A stretch of DNA of 64,000 nucleotides from Amanita rubescens (lineage: Eukaryota; Basidiomycota; Agaricomycetes; Agaricales; Amanitaceae), in the NCBI GenBank assembly GCA_015039365.1, contig WION01000008.1:558001-622000 (forward strand), written 5' to 3'. The notes under the pieces were generated by a model that worked only from the letters and a program-made list of their open reading frames with translations, did not search any database and was not told the DNA's origin. Made by a program: the position numbers and the translations under genes. Within the stretch, counting starts at the first letter, position 1; each line of letters opens with the position of its first letter. Of this stretch, positions 1 to 12,097 are shown piece by piece.

Positions 1-1222
1 ATCGGGATCGTTACTTGAAACTAAAGAATCTACCTCTTCTGGATCTGGTTCAACGAGGGTAGCTGATTCGACCTCCATATTGGCGCCAGACTTCGAGTAG
101 CGAGGCAAAGGTGCGGATTCAATCTATGTGTCATGGTTGTTATTCATCTGGATATTAAAAAACGGAGTGCCTACTCTAGCGATCTGGAAGTCTCCGTAGT
201 TTGGCAAATGGATAAGTCTGTTTGCGGACAAGGAGTTTCCTCGAACTACGCCAGTCACCTTGAGTAATCCATCTTGCCAAGAGATGGACTCTCCTAATAT
301 CCAAGCACGCCCTTCTCTCCACCGAACGTCGGCAGGTTTACCTTCGGCCAAAGCTCTTAGAGCATTCAGTCTATCTGAGCTGATATGAAGATCGAAAATC
401 TTTGCTTGACTTGGCACAAAGTACTGCATGAAGGACAGCAGTGATTTGAGAATACCTGAGCGCGTCTTTGCGTCAAAATGAGGATCCTGCGGAACGACGC
501 TGACTACGTCCGGCAGGCCCTGTGCTTGCAGAGTGCGCAACAAAGTGTCTCCCCACTGGTCAACCTCCACTGTTGTCGACAAGACAAATATCGCATAATC
601 GGCGACTTTGCAAGCTTCTAACGCAGCATAGAAGTTTCCGTATGGTATATTAATGAATTGAATTGAAGTTTTGAACCGTTCTGCTCTTCAATTAAAAAAA
701 CTATGTTTAGTCTCTCGTCATATGAGAGGAGCTTTGGAGACAGACCTGATTTTCCAGATGCCTACATCTGGACAATCGTCGGCTGATATCTGAAGAGAAT
801 CTGCAAGCGAAGCTACTGCGCTGCGCGCATTGACATCCGGAGTCAGAGGGATAACTGCAACTATTCTGGGCGCGCCATCGACACCGTTAAATATACGCGT
901 GGCAGAGATTAAGGACTGTCTCTTTTTCATCTGGGCTTGCTTGGCTGTGTTTCGCCTGTTCAGACGGAGCTGCGCTGCTGATGCAGAGACGGTTGCTTTT
1001 GGAGAATCCCTTGAGATGCGACCTAAGAGTCCACATTAGATATGAGTTGAGTAAGATCGAGTTCATGCTTGCCCTTTGCGGCATTTCTCAGCGAATGTTT
1101 TGTTGCGTGTCTTGATTTGAATTTTTTATTTTGCTAATATGGATCGTAAGGTAGGCTTATTCCGATGAGCACACGCTTACCTGTTTCAGCGTAGGCCTGT
1201 GGTGGTGTTGTGGTTGTGCCAT
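1..1222 (-). CDS. TSR1: Tsr1-type 20S pre-rRNA maturation factor (5' part only)
   Basis: Tsr1 is a GTPase-like, catalytically dead relative of Bms1 that rides on late pre-40S particles. The spliced product starts MAQPQHHHRPTLKQ, followed by the basic segment QNKKFKSRHATKH, then RLNRRNTAKQAQMKKRQ, GAPRIVAVIPL, RFKTSIQFINIPYGNFYAAL and, near the left edge, LSANRLIHLPNYGDFQIAR, all in the order seen in yeast and human Tsr1. ATG 1222 is chosen because it is the only start that splices into the basic N-terminus. Introns seen: 1134-1190, 1023-1072, one with a GTCTGT donor near 590-750, and one near 121-171. The intron at 1023-1072 has a GC donor. The C-terminal half lies beyond position 1. A CACGTG sits 45 bp upstream, in the divergent promoter shared with the SDR gene. 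Confidence 0.9.
1023..1072 (-). other. GC-AG intron in TSR1
   Basis: The exon must pass from ...RNAAKG to RISRDSPK in another frame. Only a 50-nt intron starting GCAAGC and ending TTAG gives this; no GT donor is available. Reading through meets a stop. Confidence 0.75.
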
Positions 1223-1328
1223 ACATTATCAGCTAGAAATTTTGCGACCGATAAGGCAATCCTGGGCACGTGTTCTGCGCTATATTTAGGGTACTGTCAT
1301 AGTACCGGCTTGACCCATAACTTGGGCG

Positions 1329-2629
1329 ATGACGGCCATCCCTGACGACCAGCTTTTCCAGTATGCAGACCGCGTGCGTGATAGGGTTGTTGTTATTACA
1401 GGTATTAGCATTTACTTAATTTACATGTCCGGCTTCTTACCGTGATGACAGGGGCAGCAAACGGTATAGGTAAAGAAACCGCGTTTCGTTTCGCGGCTTA
1501 TGGGTAGGGACAAGTTTCTGCACTTTTAATTCTTATGCTACACAAGCAACCAGTGCAAAAGTTGTCATTGGCGATCTGGACGCGGTGGGTGCCGAAAAGG
1601 TTGTCGAACAGATCGAGCAGGATGGCGGGTATGTCGTACTACCGGAGTTGTATTCTGCGTCTCATGCAGTCGACCAGTAAAGCAATCTATCAAAAATGCA
1701 ATGTAACAGTGTGGGAGGACCAGCTCGCTCTCTTTGAGCTAGCAATGTCAACATATGGCTCAGTCGACGTTGTTGTAAGAACTTTCGATGGCTTAATCAC
1801 TCGTAAGTGAACGTGTCTCGAAAGGTCCCCAATGCTGGCATAGGTCAACGGGCGCCCCTCACGCTGGTGACGTTGAAGAATGGAAAACCTATCAAACCTG
1901 AACTGGCTACGCTTGATGTCAATCTCAATGGCGTTGTTTACTGTGAGCTACATTGGCTGCTGGCGTTTATGAAATCACACTTCCTCAGCGACGTACCTGG
2001 CTCAACACTACTTGATTCTCAACAGAAAGGCGGGTCACCTCAAAGCTGTTGTTCTAATTGGTTCCATGGGTATGAGACCCTGTTCTATCGTTCACGCAGC
2101 GGTATTTAAAATGCATGGCCACGGTAGCTTCGTGGCTAGCCCTTCCGAAGGCTGAACTATATGCCGCGTCCAAGCACGCCGTCTTGGGATTGATGCGATC
2201 CCTTGATGTCCATTTCGCCTTGCAAGACATTCGGATTTCATGCATACATCCATTTTTTGCCGGTCAGTCCATTCGCGTGACATTGTGGTTGCGGCTGGAA
2301 TTTCGATAGACACGGCTATCCTGCCTCCAATTATGAAAATCATCCTGGCAGGCATACCACTCGCAACCGTCCCAAGGATCGCAGGCGCTATATTTTATTC
2401 GGCCACAAACCCTGACCCCGAGACTAGTGGTAATGCTTGGCTCATTCCCGACAACGGTCCAGTTTTCAGGGTGCCTAAGGAAGAACTCAAGCTTGGAGTG
2501 TATAAAATGATTGATGACCGAGCAAACGCGGGGCTCAAGTATGTTGCATCGTTGGCACTGCGGAAGGCGACTAACATGCAACCTCCGGCCTTAGGATCCA
2601 GGCTGGACTGGGGTACTATGGGACTGTAA
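1329..2629 (+). CDS. Short-chain dehydrogenase/reductase (15-hydroxyprostaglandin dehydrogenase-like)
   Basis: NAD(P)-dependent oxidoreductase of the classical SDR family; substrate unknown. After splicing, the cofactor motif reads TGAANGIGKE, followed by the acidic VVIGDLD strand end, CNVTVW, NAGI, the catalytic Ser in LIGSM and the catalytic Tyr/Lys in ELYAASKHAV. The C-terminal part is AILPPIMKI through LDWGTMGL. About seven short introns were inferred; for example exon 1 is 1329-1401. Start ATG 1329 gives MTAIPDDQLFQYADRV directly before the Rossmann strand. Divergent from TSR1 with 106 bp between start codons. No disruption seen; the active-site residues are all present, so it is probably functional. 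Confidence 0.85.
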
Positions 2630-2813
2630 TTCATGATTTGACTCGCATCTTTGCCAAGCTATTCTTAGACATCCTCTTAACCGTAACTGCAGCGGTGCTG
2701 GGTTGGCGCAAGAAAGATTGATACCAGGAAACCGAGGCATTACGCTATTGGATTCTACGTTATTTATTCATACCCTTCTGAGCCTCTCTGTAAATGTGTT
2801 AGTAGCGTCTATA

Positions 2814-3672
2814 TCAGTGCAAGTCATCGACTTGCCGTCTGCTGTTCTGCACACGTATAAAGAGCCAGTCGACTACAGCTCTGACACCAGTTCTGACAAG
2901 GCTGAGTAACTGAGAGAAACAGATGTAGAAAGGCATACCCTTCCAGTGCTGAAACGCCCATCACGTCCAAGCTTGCGATCCGTTCCATAATGTCATTCTC
3001 TGGTTCTCCTTGCCGTACGTTCCGTCGCGCGCTTTCAAGCTTTCTCTGGTGCCAATCTTCGTAGTCGTGTCGAATTTCTTCAACGGACAAACTCAGAGGT
3101 GAATCTTGCTTGTTTGCTAGAAGTAGAAGTGGTACACCCAGTATTTGCGGCGCGGAAAGGACGGATTCTAAGCCGCTTATCCCGATGCAATCAAGACTGG
3201 GCGCTACGGTAAATGTTGCAATGACATACCAAACACTTCCCAGCCTTCACTGATCCTCTCGCGGTCCTCAGCGTCGATGACATAAACAACGGCGTGGCAG
3301 TCATCGTAATATTTGTGCCAAATGTTTCTGATGCCTCGCTGCCCTCCCAAATCCCAGAATTGAAGTATGGCCGAAGGAAGTGCGATCTTTCCCGCTGTGA
3401 TTCGAATCTTGAGTTGCTGAGTCCATCAAGAAAAGGAAATAGATGCACTGTTCTGTCCTACTGTGGGACCAATCTTGTGAGGGGTCAGACCTGGTGTATC
3501 ATTGTAAAGCGTCTTGATTTTCTCCAGTAGGGTCTATAGGATTATGAGCAGATGCGAGTGGGCACTATACAATACGCACCGTCTTTCCTGCCGCGTCGAG
3601 ACCGATGATAATAACAGAAAACTCTTCCTTCGTTGTGAGATACTCGTGGAGACCTTTGAGCAAATGATACAT
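2814..3672 (-). CDS. ARFRP1: ARF-related GTPase, ARFRP1/Arl3p type
   Basis: Small GTPase acting at the trans-Golgi, where the family recruits Arl1 and golgins. Motifs in order: N-terminus MYHLLKGLHEYL, P-loop GLDAAGKT, switch region GPTVGQNIG, WDLGGQRG and NKQD, ending near VDWLFIRVQNSRRQVDDLH. The N-terminus lacks the glycine needed for myristoylation and instead begins Met-Tyr, as in ARFRP1; yeast Arl3p is known to be targeted through N-terminal acetylation, so the same is inferred here. Several introns; the last exon is entered through an acceptor just before the GTGVRAVVDW segment. Shares a 48-bp promoter with the V-ATPase gene. Confidence 0.88.
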
Positions 3673-3720
3673 GAACGACCAAACACGGCACAACACCCGC
3701 GTCGCTGCCCCGTCATTAGT
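3673..3720. promoter_or_regulatory. Very short bidirectional promoter
   Basis: Only 48 bp separate the ATG of the ARFRP1-like gene (-) from the ATG of the V-ATPase c'' gene (+). Both starts are supported by conserved N-termini, so the promoter elements must overlap the two 5' leaders or lie within the coding parts. Confidence 0.5.
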
Positions 3721-4679
3721 ATGGGCTTGTTCTACTCTTACTATACTTATGGTCTTCCTATCTTTCTCTTCATAGTCATTGCTCTTTACCTTCTCTTCAC
3801 CGGTCCGTTTACTACCACCCTACTCAGTTCTCACTCACTCAAAGCACAGGTTCGGGCGAGGCATTCAACGTTGGCCGTTTCCTTGAGGAATCCAGTCCTT
3901 ACGCGTGGGCTGCAACAGGTGTTGGACTCTGTATAGGCCTTAGTGTTGTGGGTGCTGGATGGTGAGCCTCTTTCCCGGTTTCGCCAACTGCTGTCAACTT
4001 CTCAGGGGTATATTCGTTACGGGAGCTTCAGTCCTCGGTGGAGGCGTTCGCGCACCTCGCATTACCACAAAGAATTTGATAAGGTGAAATGTCTTTGCCA
4101 ACGTACTGAATACCGCTTCATGGTCCTTGCATTAGCATCATTTTCTGTGAAGTGGTCGCCATATACGGTGTTGTAAGTCCGGAGTGGTATTCTTCCAAGT
4201 GCCTAATGCCCTACTGAAAACTGTTCAGATCATTGGCATTGTCTATTCCGCAAAGATGACCCCCGTTCCAGAGACATTGCTTTACACTCGAGATAACTAT
4301 TACACAGGTAATGTGGTTACTACTTCGCTTCCGTTACAGTGCTAGAGAAGTTCATAGGATTTGCCATTTTCTGGGGTGGTCTAACCGTCGGTGCATGCAA
4401 CCTCCTTTGCGGAATATCCGTCGGAGTGACAGGCTCGACAGCAGCCTTGGCAGACGCATCGGATCCCAATTTGTTTGTGAAAATTCTCGTTGTGGAGGTG
4501 TTCGGAAGTATTCTGGGATTGTTCGGGCTCATTGGTATGCTCTTTGTGTTGAGGAACAAATATCATCTCATTTGCATGCAGTTGGTCTCCTGGCCGTTGG
4601 CTCCGCGCTCGATTTCAAAGCTGCAGAGCCCCTCACCAATATCGCTGCAAGAGCTGCCGCATCGCCATTCGTGTATTGA
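3721..4679 (+). CDS. VMA16: V-type ATPase V0 proteolipid subunit c''
   Basis: Integral membrane subunit of the proton-translocating ring of the vacuolar ATPase. Start [11 protein letters not shown]; hydrophobic first helix; then [53 protein letters not shown] and [12 protein letters not shown]. The Glu in FCEVVAIYG is the expected proton-binding carboxylate. The second half carries [30 protein letters not shown] and a last helix ending [10 protein letters not shown]. Six introns are inferred, all GT-AG. Length and helix order match the family. Housekeeping gene, divergent from the ARFRP1-like gene. Confidence 0.93.
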
Positions 4680-4798
4680 CGGTGTGGGAACTGATATTCC
4701 TGCATGGGAGGCGGCGGAAACGGCCAAATCTATACGTCCGTAGTGTACATATCCCTGGCGCCCTATTATACAATGCAATAAGCTCCGTCAACGTATCC

Positions 4799-6169
4799 TT
4801 AACTCCGAGAATCCTCAAACGGATTTTCGGCATACTCTAATTCGTCATCGTCGTCTAACGAGGTTTGCCGCTCGGATTCCGTTTGTCCAGCCGCCGCAAC
4901 TTGAGGTTTCAGCAACGAAACAGGTCGCTTGGGTAAAAGGCCCAGTTTTCCTGTCAGAGAAATGGATAAACCAATAAGCTCAATTCAAAATAATACTTTA
5001 TACCTCCATCAATAGTCGTAATTGGCCGTGATCCGATACTCATGCGGGGACTAGCAACATCAGATATTGGTTCGGTCTTTAGCGGAACCGATGTCCCTGT
5101 GTCGATCGAGACAATGAGGAAATGAATAGTAATATAATATTGACCCCGGACCTGCGTCTTGTTCGACCCCGATGTCGTAGGGATGAACCGGCTTGCCTGT
5201 GAGTGCTGACGAGGAGGATGGGACAACCGTGACTGACGGAGTTGGTTCGTGATATAGTGGTTGCTGTTGACTACCACTGTTGTAAGACCAACGTTGCTTT
5301 GAGGCTCCTGGAGACGGCTCGGCGCCCCACGAAGGTAGATTAGGTGCCTCGGGCTCTTTACTTCCGGCGGGTCTGCAAATGCATAAATTCGGAGAAAATG
5401 AATTTGCCGAATATAGACTCAACTTGTCGTACTCTTGAATCTTAGCTTTAACTTTGGAGAAGAGACTTTCAAAGGTTTTCTTTCCAGCTGGGAAACACTT
5501 ATGTAGTAATTGAACGCAGGTTTTGACAACTCCTCACATTCAGCAAATCGACTAATTTGATCTTGGATATCTGAAACGGTATCTTTCTCGGGTGGGGCAT
5601 CTCGCGGAGGCTGGGGGCGATAACCGCGGCGCGCAGGGCCGTTATACGGTTGGTAAGGGAGAGCGTGCTGTTGCTGCTCTTCCAGCATAAGTCGGCGAGC
5701 CAACTGTTCATCCAAGTCAACCTGCGACTAAACGGCAATCAGAAGGTGAACTAGCATGGGATAAAAGATTATACATGAGCCTGTCCACCCTGCTGACCAG
5801 AAGGCTCGCTCTTATACTGGGGATCACTCATCCCGAGCAATGCATCGATGGCACGATCCTGGTCCCCTTCTACTGACTGTAGCACGGATAACCTTGTCGA
5901 CGATTAGATTAGATCATTTCAGTATTGCTCTCAGCTCACAGGAGACCATCATCATAATCTGGGAAGATAGCACGAAGAGCAGCAACTTGAGGGTCAGCCG
6001 GATAATCGTCATGTTGCTGAGGTTGCTCCGAGTCTGAATGGTCAACGTTTGTGTGGCTAGTAGGTCCCGGGCTTCCCGTTGGCTTCTGGAAAGTGTCCAC
6101 GTTGGGTGAATCATCTTTAGCTTGTTCCGGATTGTTAGACGGTGTGGGCGTCGGCGCGTCGGCGGCCAT
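4799..6169 (-). CDS. CUE5: CUE-domain ubiquitin-binding protein, Cue5-like
   Basis: Cue5 (Tollip-like) proteins bind ubiquitinated cargo and link it to autophagy in yeast. The CUE domain follows a Pro/Ser/Asp-rich leader: DPQVAALRAIFPDYDDGLL then, after an intron, SVLQSVEGDQDRAIDALLGM. The middle is rich in Q and R (LDEQLARRLMLEEQQQ) and continues DTVSDIQDQISRFAECEELS and KKTFESLFSKVKAKIQEYD. The C-terminus is KLGLLPKRPVSLL and an acidic end with DDDDELEYAENPFED, a candidate Atg8-interacting segment (inference). Start ATG 6169 is preferred over an in-frame ATG further up because that lies at the 3' end of the upstream gene. About six introns. Only 86 bp below the stop of the RKM4-like gene, same strand. 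Confidence 0.85.
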
Positions 6170-6255
6170 GGTGATGACGGAAGTATTGACACTGGTAGAT
6201 AAAAGCGCAGCGGTGAAGCACAGCCATGAGTTTCTACCGTAGCCCGTATATATTT

Positions 6256-8112
6256 TCACTTTCTGCCACCTCTTTTGCTCCGCTCTTGCTCATCATCATC
6301 CCTTCTCTTTCTTTTGTTTCCCTTGCCCTCAACTAAGATTTCCTGTAATTTTTCCAGCGTCTTGGATAATATACGCTTTTCGCCCATCCGAACCACAATG
6401 GCCTTTCTCCCATTCTGGGTAGTAGCTTGCTGCTGCAGCACTTCGTCCTCCTGCTTAATATTTAGTTAAGAATATCCAGCGGGCAAGACGTGACATACCG
6501 TAAGATCATTCGGATATAACTTCAATCTTAGATGCAGTGTCGTAATTAGTACTTGAAGCACTTCTGGTTCCAGTTTCGCCTTTGGAGGTTTGGATTGACT
6601 CTTCAATTTTTCCCATTCCGAAGTCGACAACAGGAACAGGCGGGCTAGAGATAACAATATGGCAGGAACCTCACAATCTGACTCGATCATGATAACACTA
6701 AAGCTATGAGTTTTAATGTCGGATCGTCAGCAGAATGCACATACTCGTCACCTCCTTCGTCCAACCACCAGTCAATCCGCTCTCGCAGTTCTGCAGATGA
6801 AGAAGTCGAGCGATGTTGCAAGACGGCATTCACCACTATGTCGGCGCGTATTTCAACGACGTCGCCAGGGTTTCCTACTCCACCATCTGGTAAGGGTATC
6901 AGGTCAACGTGACCATAGCGCCGAAGTAACTCGCTATTGGGAAGGTCTCCATACGTGTTCCACTATTTAGATGTTTAAAATCAGTACGCGGTGCATATAA
7001 TGCAAAGGTAGTGTACTATTTGATCTCCTGATTTTATTGGTCCTGTGGTCACCATTCTAAGGCAAGTTTCTTCATGGAATAATTTAGACTGCCATTGCAT
7101 CAGAATTTTAAAATTGGGTTGCCTGTATATGTTACCGCTCACGTTTTCGGTCCCGAATCTCGCATTGAGCATATCTGCCATAGGAACCATGGCGATATAG
7201 GAAGCGTCTTCCTCTTCGTCGCTCTCTTCTGCCAAGTTAGAATTCTGTGGCGAATCACCTATCTCTTCTAGGTCATCTTCGTCGTTTCTGGAATCAGCGT
7301 CCGTGCTATGCCAAGGTTCCACACTGAAGCTCCTGGACAGAATACGACTTCCCATCATATGGAACATCTCCAATGAGTAATGTTTCGCCCAAGTCTCTGG
7401 AGGAAATAATTCCATCCTGCTCTATTATCCATGAGTTCCGATAGCTAATAAGATGAATATCAAGCGCTAATGTGCCCACCTGGAGCGCAGGAAGAATTTT
7501 TGCATTATATTCCCGATTTGCTTCATCTTTACCTATTTTTTCTGCCGTTGGATTAGACTTTTCTGCCTACCAATGCAATCCACCAGACTGACCTACCACA
7601 GCAGTCCCCTTCAGTTCATACAAATCATTTTCATTCCAGAACATCGGAGTATCGAAACGATCGGGGAGAATGGCTGCTTGGGGTGTGAAAATGAGCCACA
7701 GGAGGGGTCGCAGAAGAGTTTACCCAGATAGTCGGACCATTTCGATGACTTTTCATTTGCTTGTTCCCACATCATGCAAAGTATGAGGCCTGACCACCCT
7801 TTATTTAGCAACATTTTTTTCCAGTTCTCTATGCCGAAAAGCGACGGCAAGGGACACGTCCCGGTCGATAATACGAGGTGACGTGGCACGGAGAAAATGG
7901 TATGCCCTTCCTGGATTGGACTAAATGGTTACAATTAAATTTTTGGGGGTAGAAGTCCATGCCTGGATATCTCTCATTGCAGCTAAGCCACGGCCACCTT
8001 CAGACGTCGGAAATGTCTCAAAGCATACCGACTCAAGATCTATGTAACCGCCATTATCTTTGAACCAGGAGACAAATGCTGTCAATGCAACATCAGTATC
8101 GTCAATATCCAT
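6256..8112 (-). CDS. RKM4: SET-domain protein-lysine methyltransferase, Rkm4/SETD6-like
   Basis: Rkm4 methylates ribosomal protein L42; SETD6 is the animal relative. N-terminus MDIDDTDVALTAFVSWFKD, then the SET I motif GGRGLAAMRDIQ|EGHTIFSVPRH, followed by a long insert with LNKGWSGLILCMMWE. The SET core MVPMADMLNARFG occupies the place of the SAM-binding NH motif region, and LRMVTTGPIKSGDQI follows. A helical Rubisco-LSMT-type C-terminal domain ends in a strongly basic tail (KGNKRKRRDDDEQERSKRGG), perhaps a nuclear signal. Many short introns; the one between DIQ and EGH has a GC donor. Same orientation as, and closely upstream of, the Cue5-like gene. Confidence 0.82.
7911..7962 (-). other. 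GC-AG intron in the RKM4-like gene
   Basis: The conserved SET text runs RDIQ then EGHTIFSVPRH. The intervening 52 nt begin GCATGG and end ATCCAG, and no GT lies at the exon end, so a GC donor is required. Confidence 0.7.
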
Positions 8113-9092
8113 AGTTGACGGAGCCGTGAGTGTCTGGTTGAAGGCGATCAGATGATGTCCTGAAAAGGAAACAATATCTACAAACTAGTAGACATCTCTA
8201 CGCCAATCGTCTATTTAGTATTACTTCCACATGCGTAGGACTATTCTGAAATTTGGCTGAACTCACATTACCAACTGGCCGCAGTTCTCGGTTGCCAACA
8301 GTTAAATGATATAGAAGAACTTACGGCAGTCATTGGAGCATGTTGCCCTAGTAAGCTACTCTGGTTCACCGTGCGCATCACTGATTCGTCTTTGAGTCGT
8401 ATCGCAGGGCAGCGGTGATTGATACGTATCTGTCCAATACTTTTTTTTTCCCAGACATTTCGCTAACACCTAGATATTTTGTCGACACAGATTCATTTTT
8501 TGGGAAATAACATATCCATTAATCCAGCGACATCTTTTGAAAATTAGTCTATGGCTATGTTCAGGTAGCGGCATTCAGCCAGAAGATGAGCCAGTTTTCA
8601 TGTCCGGCAGCGTCGCACGTAATGCTGCTAGTCGAGTACTAATACTAGAACACCTTTCTTTGACGAGTCCACCCAAGCCTAAATTACGGGCATAGAAATA
8701 CACTTCGTTAGCTGACGGAATAAGACCCGACCAACAGTCAGGCTAACTTGGAAATTGGAGTACTGCCGCTGCTAGTCCCTAGTATTCTCCCGATATCGCT
8801 GTGGATGCTTATGGAAGTAACTTATAAGGGTAATCGCCGAACAAAGCGTGGAATCTATTAGTCACAGGGAAACAAGCGGATGCGTGCGAGCACACCCAGA
8901 TATTTTGGAATCCAGACTTGTGCCAGTGAGTTCAATTTGTGCTCGAGATTGAAATGGAAACAAGGACCGTGTGAATCTCATGACCCTGTGATAATTGAGC
9001 TTGTGATTGTTCCATTACATTATACATCCGCAAAGGCCTTGAGGCACGATGAATGACTGAACACATCCCCACGCCTCCAACAACCATCCAAC
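8113..9092. other. Intergenic stretch without a recognisable gene
   Basis: About 1 kb upstream of two divergent genes (RKM4-like and CRAL-TRIO). No open frame with family motifs was found on either strand. It contains short T runs but no clear repeat. Confidence 0.5.
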
Positions 9093-10549
9093 ATGAATAT
9101 CCAGGAACGTTTGCACATTAATCACGAGAGACTTCTGGATCAGTATCATGCCAATGTCGAAACTGTATCAGACCTTCAAGCTACACTTTTACGCGACATC
9201 TTGCCTTCTGTAAAGGATGAACTTGATCTTAGCCCGGACGCCACGGAATGGACGAAGGAATGGTTGTATGATACGTGTACGTTTTATCTCGACCTTGCAG
9301 GGCCGCAAGCTAATCATGCGCTCAGTGACTCTCTTCCGAATCCTAAAAGTAAGGCATGCGAGCACCTTTGGAAAAAGAAGTACCTTACCTGCTCCCAGCG
9401 TAATAATTTTACCCGCTCATTCACACTGGAGGCAGTTAGGAAGAATCTGCTCTGGCGTCTGAGCAATCTAAGGTCACCGTTGGAACAAACTACGACTAAT
9501 TTCTTGCAATGCATGCCATCCAGCATTTTGGATCCGTTTGATCGACCAGTTATCGTTCTAAAAATGGTGGCATTTAACCAAGCTTCCGATGCAATCAAGC
9601 CATGGGTTCTTCACGTGTTTGAATTGCTCAGGCTCAATTTGGAACGACTGAATAACAACGCTAGGATGAACCCCGTTTTACAATACGTAGTAATATTAGA
9701 TCTGGAAGGGTCGCTGCTTCAAAATCTCGTAAGCCGGTTTCCACGTCGCATAAAGTAGGTGCCGTTAATATCGAATTTAGAATATCGAGCTGGTAGCATG
9801 GACGATTCGCGAGGTCATCCCACGCTTTCCAGGCATGCTGGCTGGAGGTGAATCCTGCTTTATTATTGATAGTGATTTTATCTCATTCCGGGATCAGTCT
9901 TCATTCTGAATTATTCGTGGACACACTCCAGCCTGTGGAACGTCGTCAAGTAATTGATCTTTTCAATGTGATGATCAAGTTTGATAAATGACTCTGTAGA
10001 CGTGTCCTTCCGCCAGCTGCCCTTTCGCGAGTGTTTTTTCCAACGAGTCAAGAACTTCTTGATTATTTCACTCCTTCTGGATTACCAGAAGGTTGTATCA
10101 CAGCTTTACCTCGATTTCTGTCGATGACTTACTTGTCTTTAGACTACGGTGGAACACTACCCTTTTTGACTCGGCTGGATGACCCCCTTTGGCCACATAC
10201 CATATCAACAGCTTCTCGTGGTCACATAACCGCCGTGCACGACGGAACTCATACATCTGGATCGCAGTGCAGCTTGGATCACTCGATGGTAGTGGCCGTC
10301 ACACAGTTGCCATCCACCTCACTTCTGAATCCCTTCTTTGGTTATCCAGTATCTCAGACGAGCAGCTCTACCACACTTCCACACGGACGCAGAAGAAAAC
10401 GTGACCTAGCTGAGACCCTTGCTTTTCTATTCTGGATGCGTTGGAGGAAACACATCACTCTCAGTCTAGTATTGGCGACACTAATTATCATTATTAGGAG
10501 GAGTCAGGTCAGGGGATCTTTTCACCTTCAAGGAAGATTATTAGGGTGA
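9093..10549 (+). CDS. CRAL-TRIO (Sec14-like) lipid-binding protein
   Basis: Predicted phospholipid-binding/transfer protein. N-terminal CRAL-TRIO-N type helices (MNIQERLHINHERLLDQYHA; LRDILPSVKDELDL), then FTLEAVRKNLLWRL. The lipid-binding core reads VLQYVVILDLEGSLLQNL, IELVAWTIREVIPRFPGMLA, FILNYSWTHSSLWNVVKRVLP and ALSRVFFPTSQELLDYF, with the expected PEDYGGTLP closing the domain after an intron. A basic stretch (HGRRRKRDLAETLAFLFWMR) and a hydrophobic segment near the end (LSLVLATLIIIIRR) may anchor it in a membrane. Four introns inferred between 9755 and 10190. The segment after LDDPLWPH is less certain in frame. Converges on the PPG1-like gene. Confidence 0.8.
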
Positions 10550-10775
10550 ACGGACTGTCTCTACGTACTCCCACATCTGCTTTCTTCATTACCGTTGGGT
10601 GGGACGTAAGAGCGGTCGACGTGAATTCCTCAGCTCCAGCTGACCAGCCATGTCGTTGGCCGCTGGCTGACGATTTTGCTGTCAAGCGTAATGGACTCGA
10701 TATACTTTTCGATTCGAGGGGCATCATGTATTTGTCGTAAAATGGTAACTAGTAACTTTCGCACATCCGCGCGGG

Positions 10776-12097
10776 TCACAGAAAATATTCCGGTAACTAT
10801 CAATCGAAGACTTGTGTTCAGTAAATACTTGTCAACGAGAAGAGCAACTCCTACCCTCCCGCCCGCATTTTGCGCAGCTTGCTGGTTAGGACCATCCCGC
10901 TCGTTTTCCGGCGCTGCCTCGAATACATTGAAGAACATCGCACCTCCTGGACCGACTTCGAGAATGCTAGCCGAATTTCCACATCGATAACAATAATTTG
11001 GGGCAGACCAAACGGTGGATAAATGTTTATCGAACAGAGAAGCATAACCTTCCATGCAAAGTTGGTGTGCACGAAGGATATGAGACATCCTGTTTTGCTC
11101 TAGAAATTTGTGAACTACACCAGATCCGAAAGTGTACCCAGCTCCGCTACCGCGAAACGTGAGCAAACGCTACACGATCTTAAGAGAGACATACCGGGGA
11201 GAGATAGCAAAATCCTCTTTCTCTGGGTCAGGATCCGACCACACAAGGTCTGCCATCGGACCTTCATGGGGAATCTCTAGTAGAGGATTTCCCGTTAGTT
11301 AGCCGTGAGATATCCAAATTAGAAGTCATAGCACCTCGAAATCGATCAACAACTTTAATCTGGTCTATTGAATGTATAGAAGGTGATAACCCTAACAAAT
11401 ATAAAAATTAGTGGACGGTAACTGATTTACGATAGAAAGTAGTACCTCCGTGTACGCAGAAGATTTGGTCATCGATCACGACAGACAGCGTTAAGAAGTC
11501 AAACATATCCGTGAAATAAGTCCACACATGCGAGGAACCATATTTCCGGACACACTCGGTATAAAACCCATACGTCTGGAATGGATAGTGAGGCCGGTTT
11601 ACCCAAAAGAGACTATAATCTGACTTGTGTAACGGCTCTTGACTCGTGATTCCCTCTGATCAATTGGACTCGGTCCGGGTACCTCAGCTTGAGGCAGGTC
11701 AAGAGGGATATCGTTTCGACGCTGAATAACCCTCGGTCTACATAGTCACCTGCGATGCAAGAATGAGCGAATGTTGTGTACGTTAAAGTTTACTTCTAGA
11801 TTCCTTACCGAGAAAAAGATAATTAGTGTGTGGAGCATATCCACCGATACGGAATATTTCTATTAAATCATAGAACTGCCTTGAATGTGCATTGAGGAGA
11901 GAAGGAAGCTGGACAGCTGTCGCAACTCACCCATGAATGTCACCAACGACTGTGACGGGGGCACTAACGTGGACCACATTTGATTCTCTCATAAGGACTT
12001 CCTTAGTTTTCTCACATATCTCGCGCAATAGGGCCTCATGCAAGAGCTGCTTTCGTAGAAGTTGCTGAATACACGCGTCAAGATCAAAAGGAGCCAT
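10776..12097 (-). CDS. PPG1: PP2A-family serine/threonine phosphatase, Ppg1 type
   Basis: Catalytic subunit of a PP2A-like phosphatase; yeast Ppg1 acts in glycogen accumulation and with the Far complex. N-terminus [19 protein letters not shown], ending exon 1 at [11 protein letters not shown], the metal-binding GDIHG motif. Later exons give [28 protein letters not shown] and [14 protein letters not shown]. After [16 protein letters not shown] a 58-nt intron restores the canonical C-terminal LPEYFL followed directly by the stop at 10776. The YFL tail is the methylation/adaptor site typical of PP2A-like enzymes. The start is uncertain: an additional upstream exon is possible, since open frames continue to about 12250. 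Six or more introns. Confidence 0.85.
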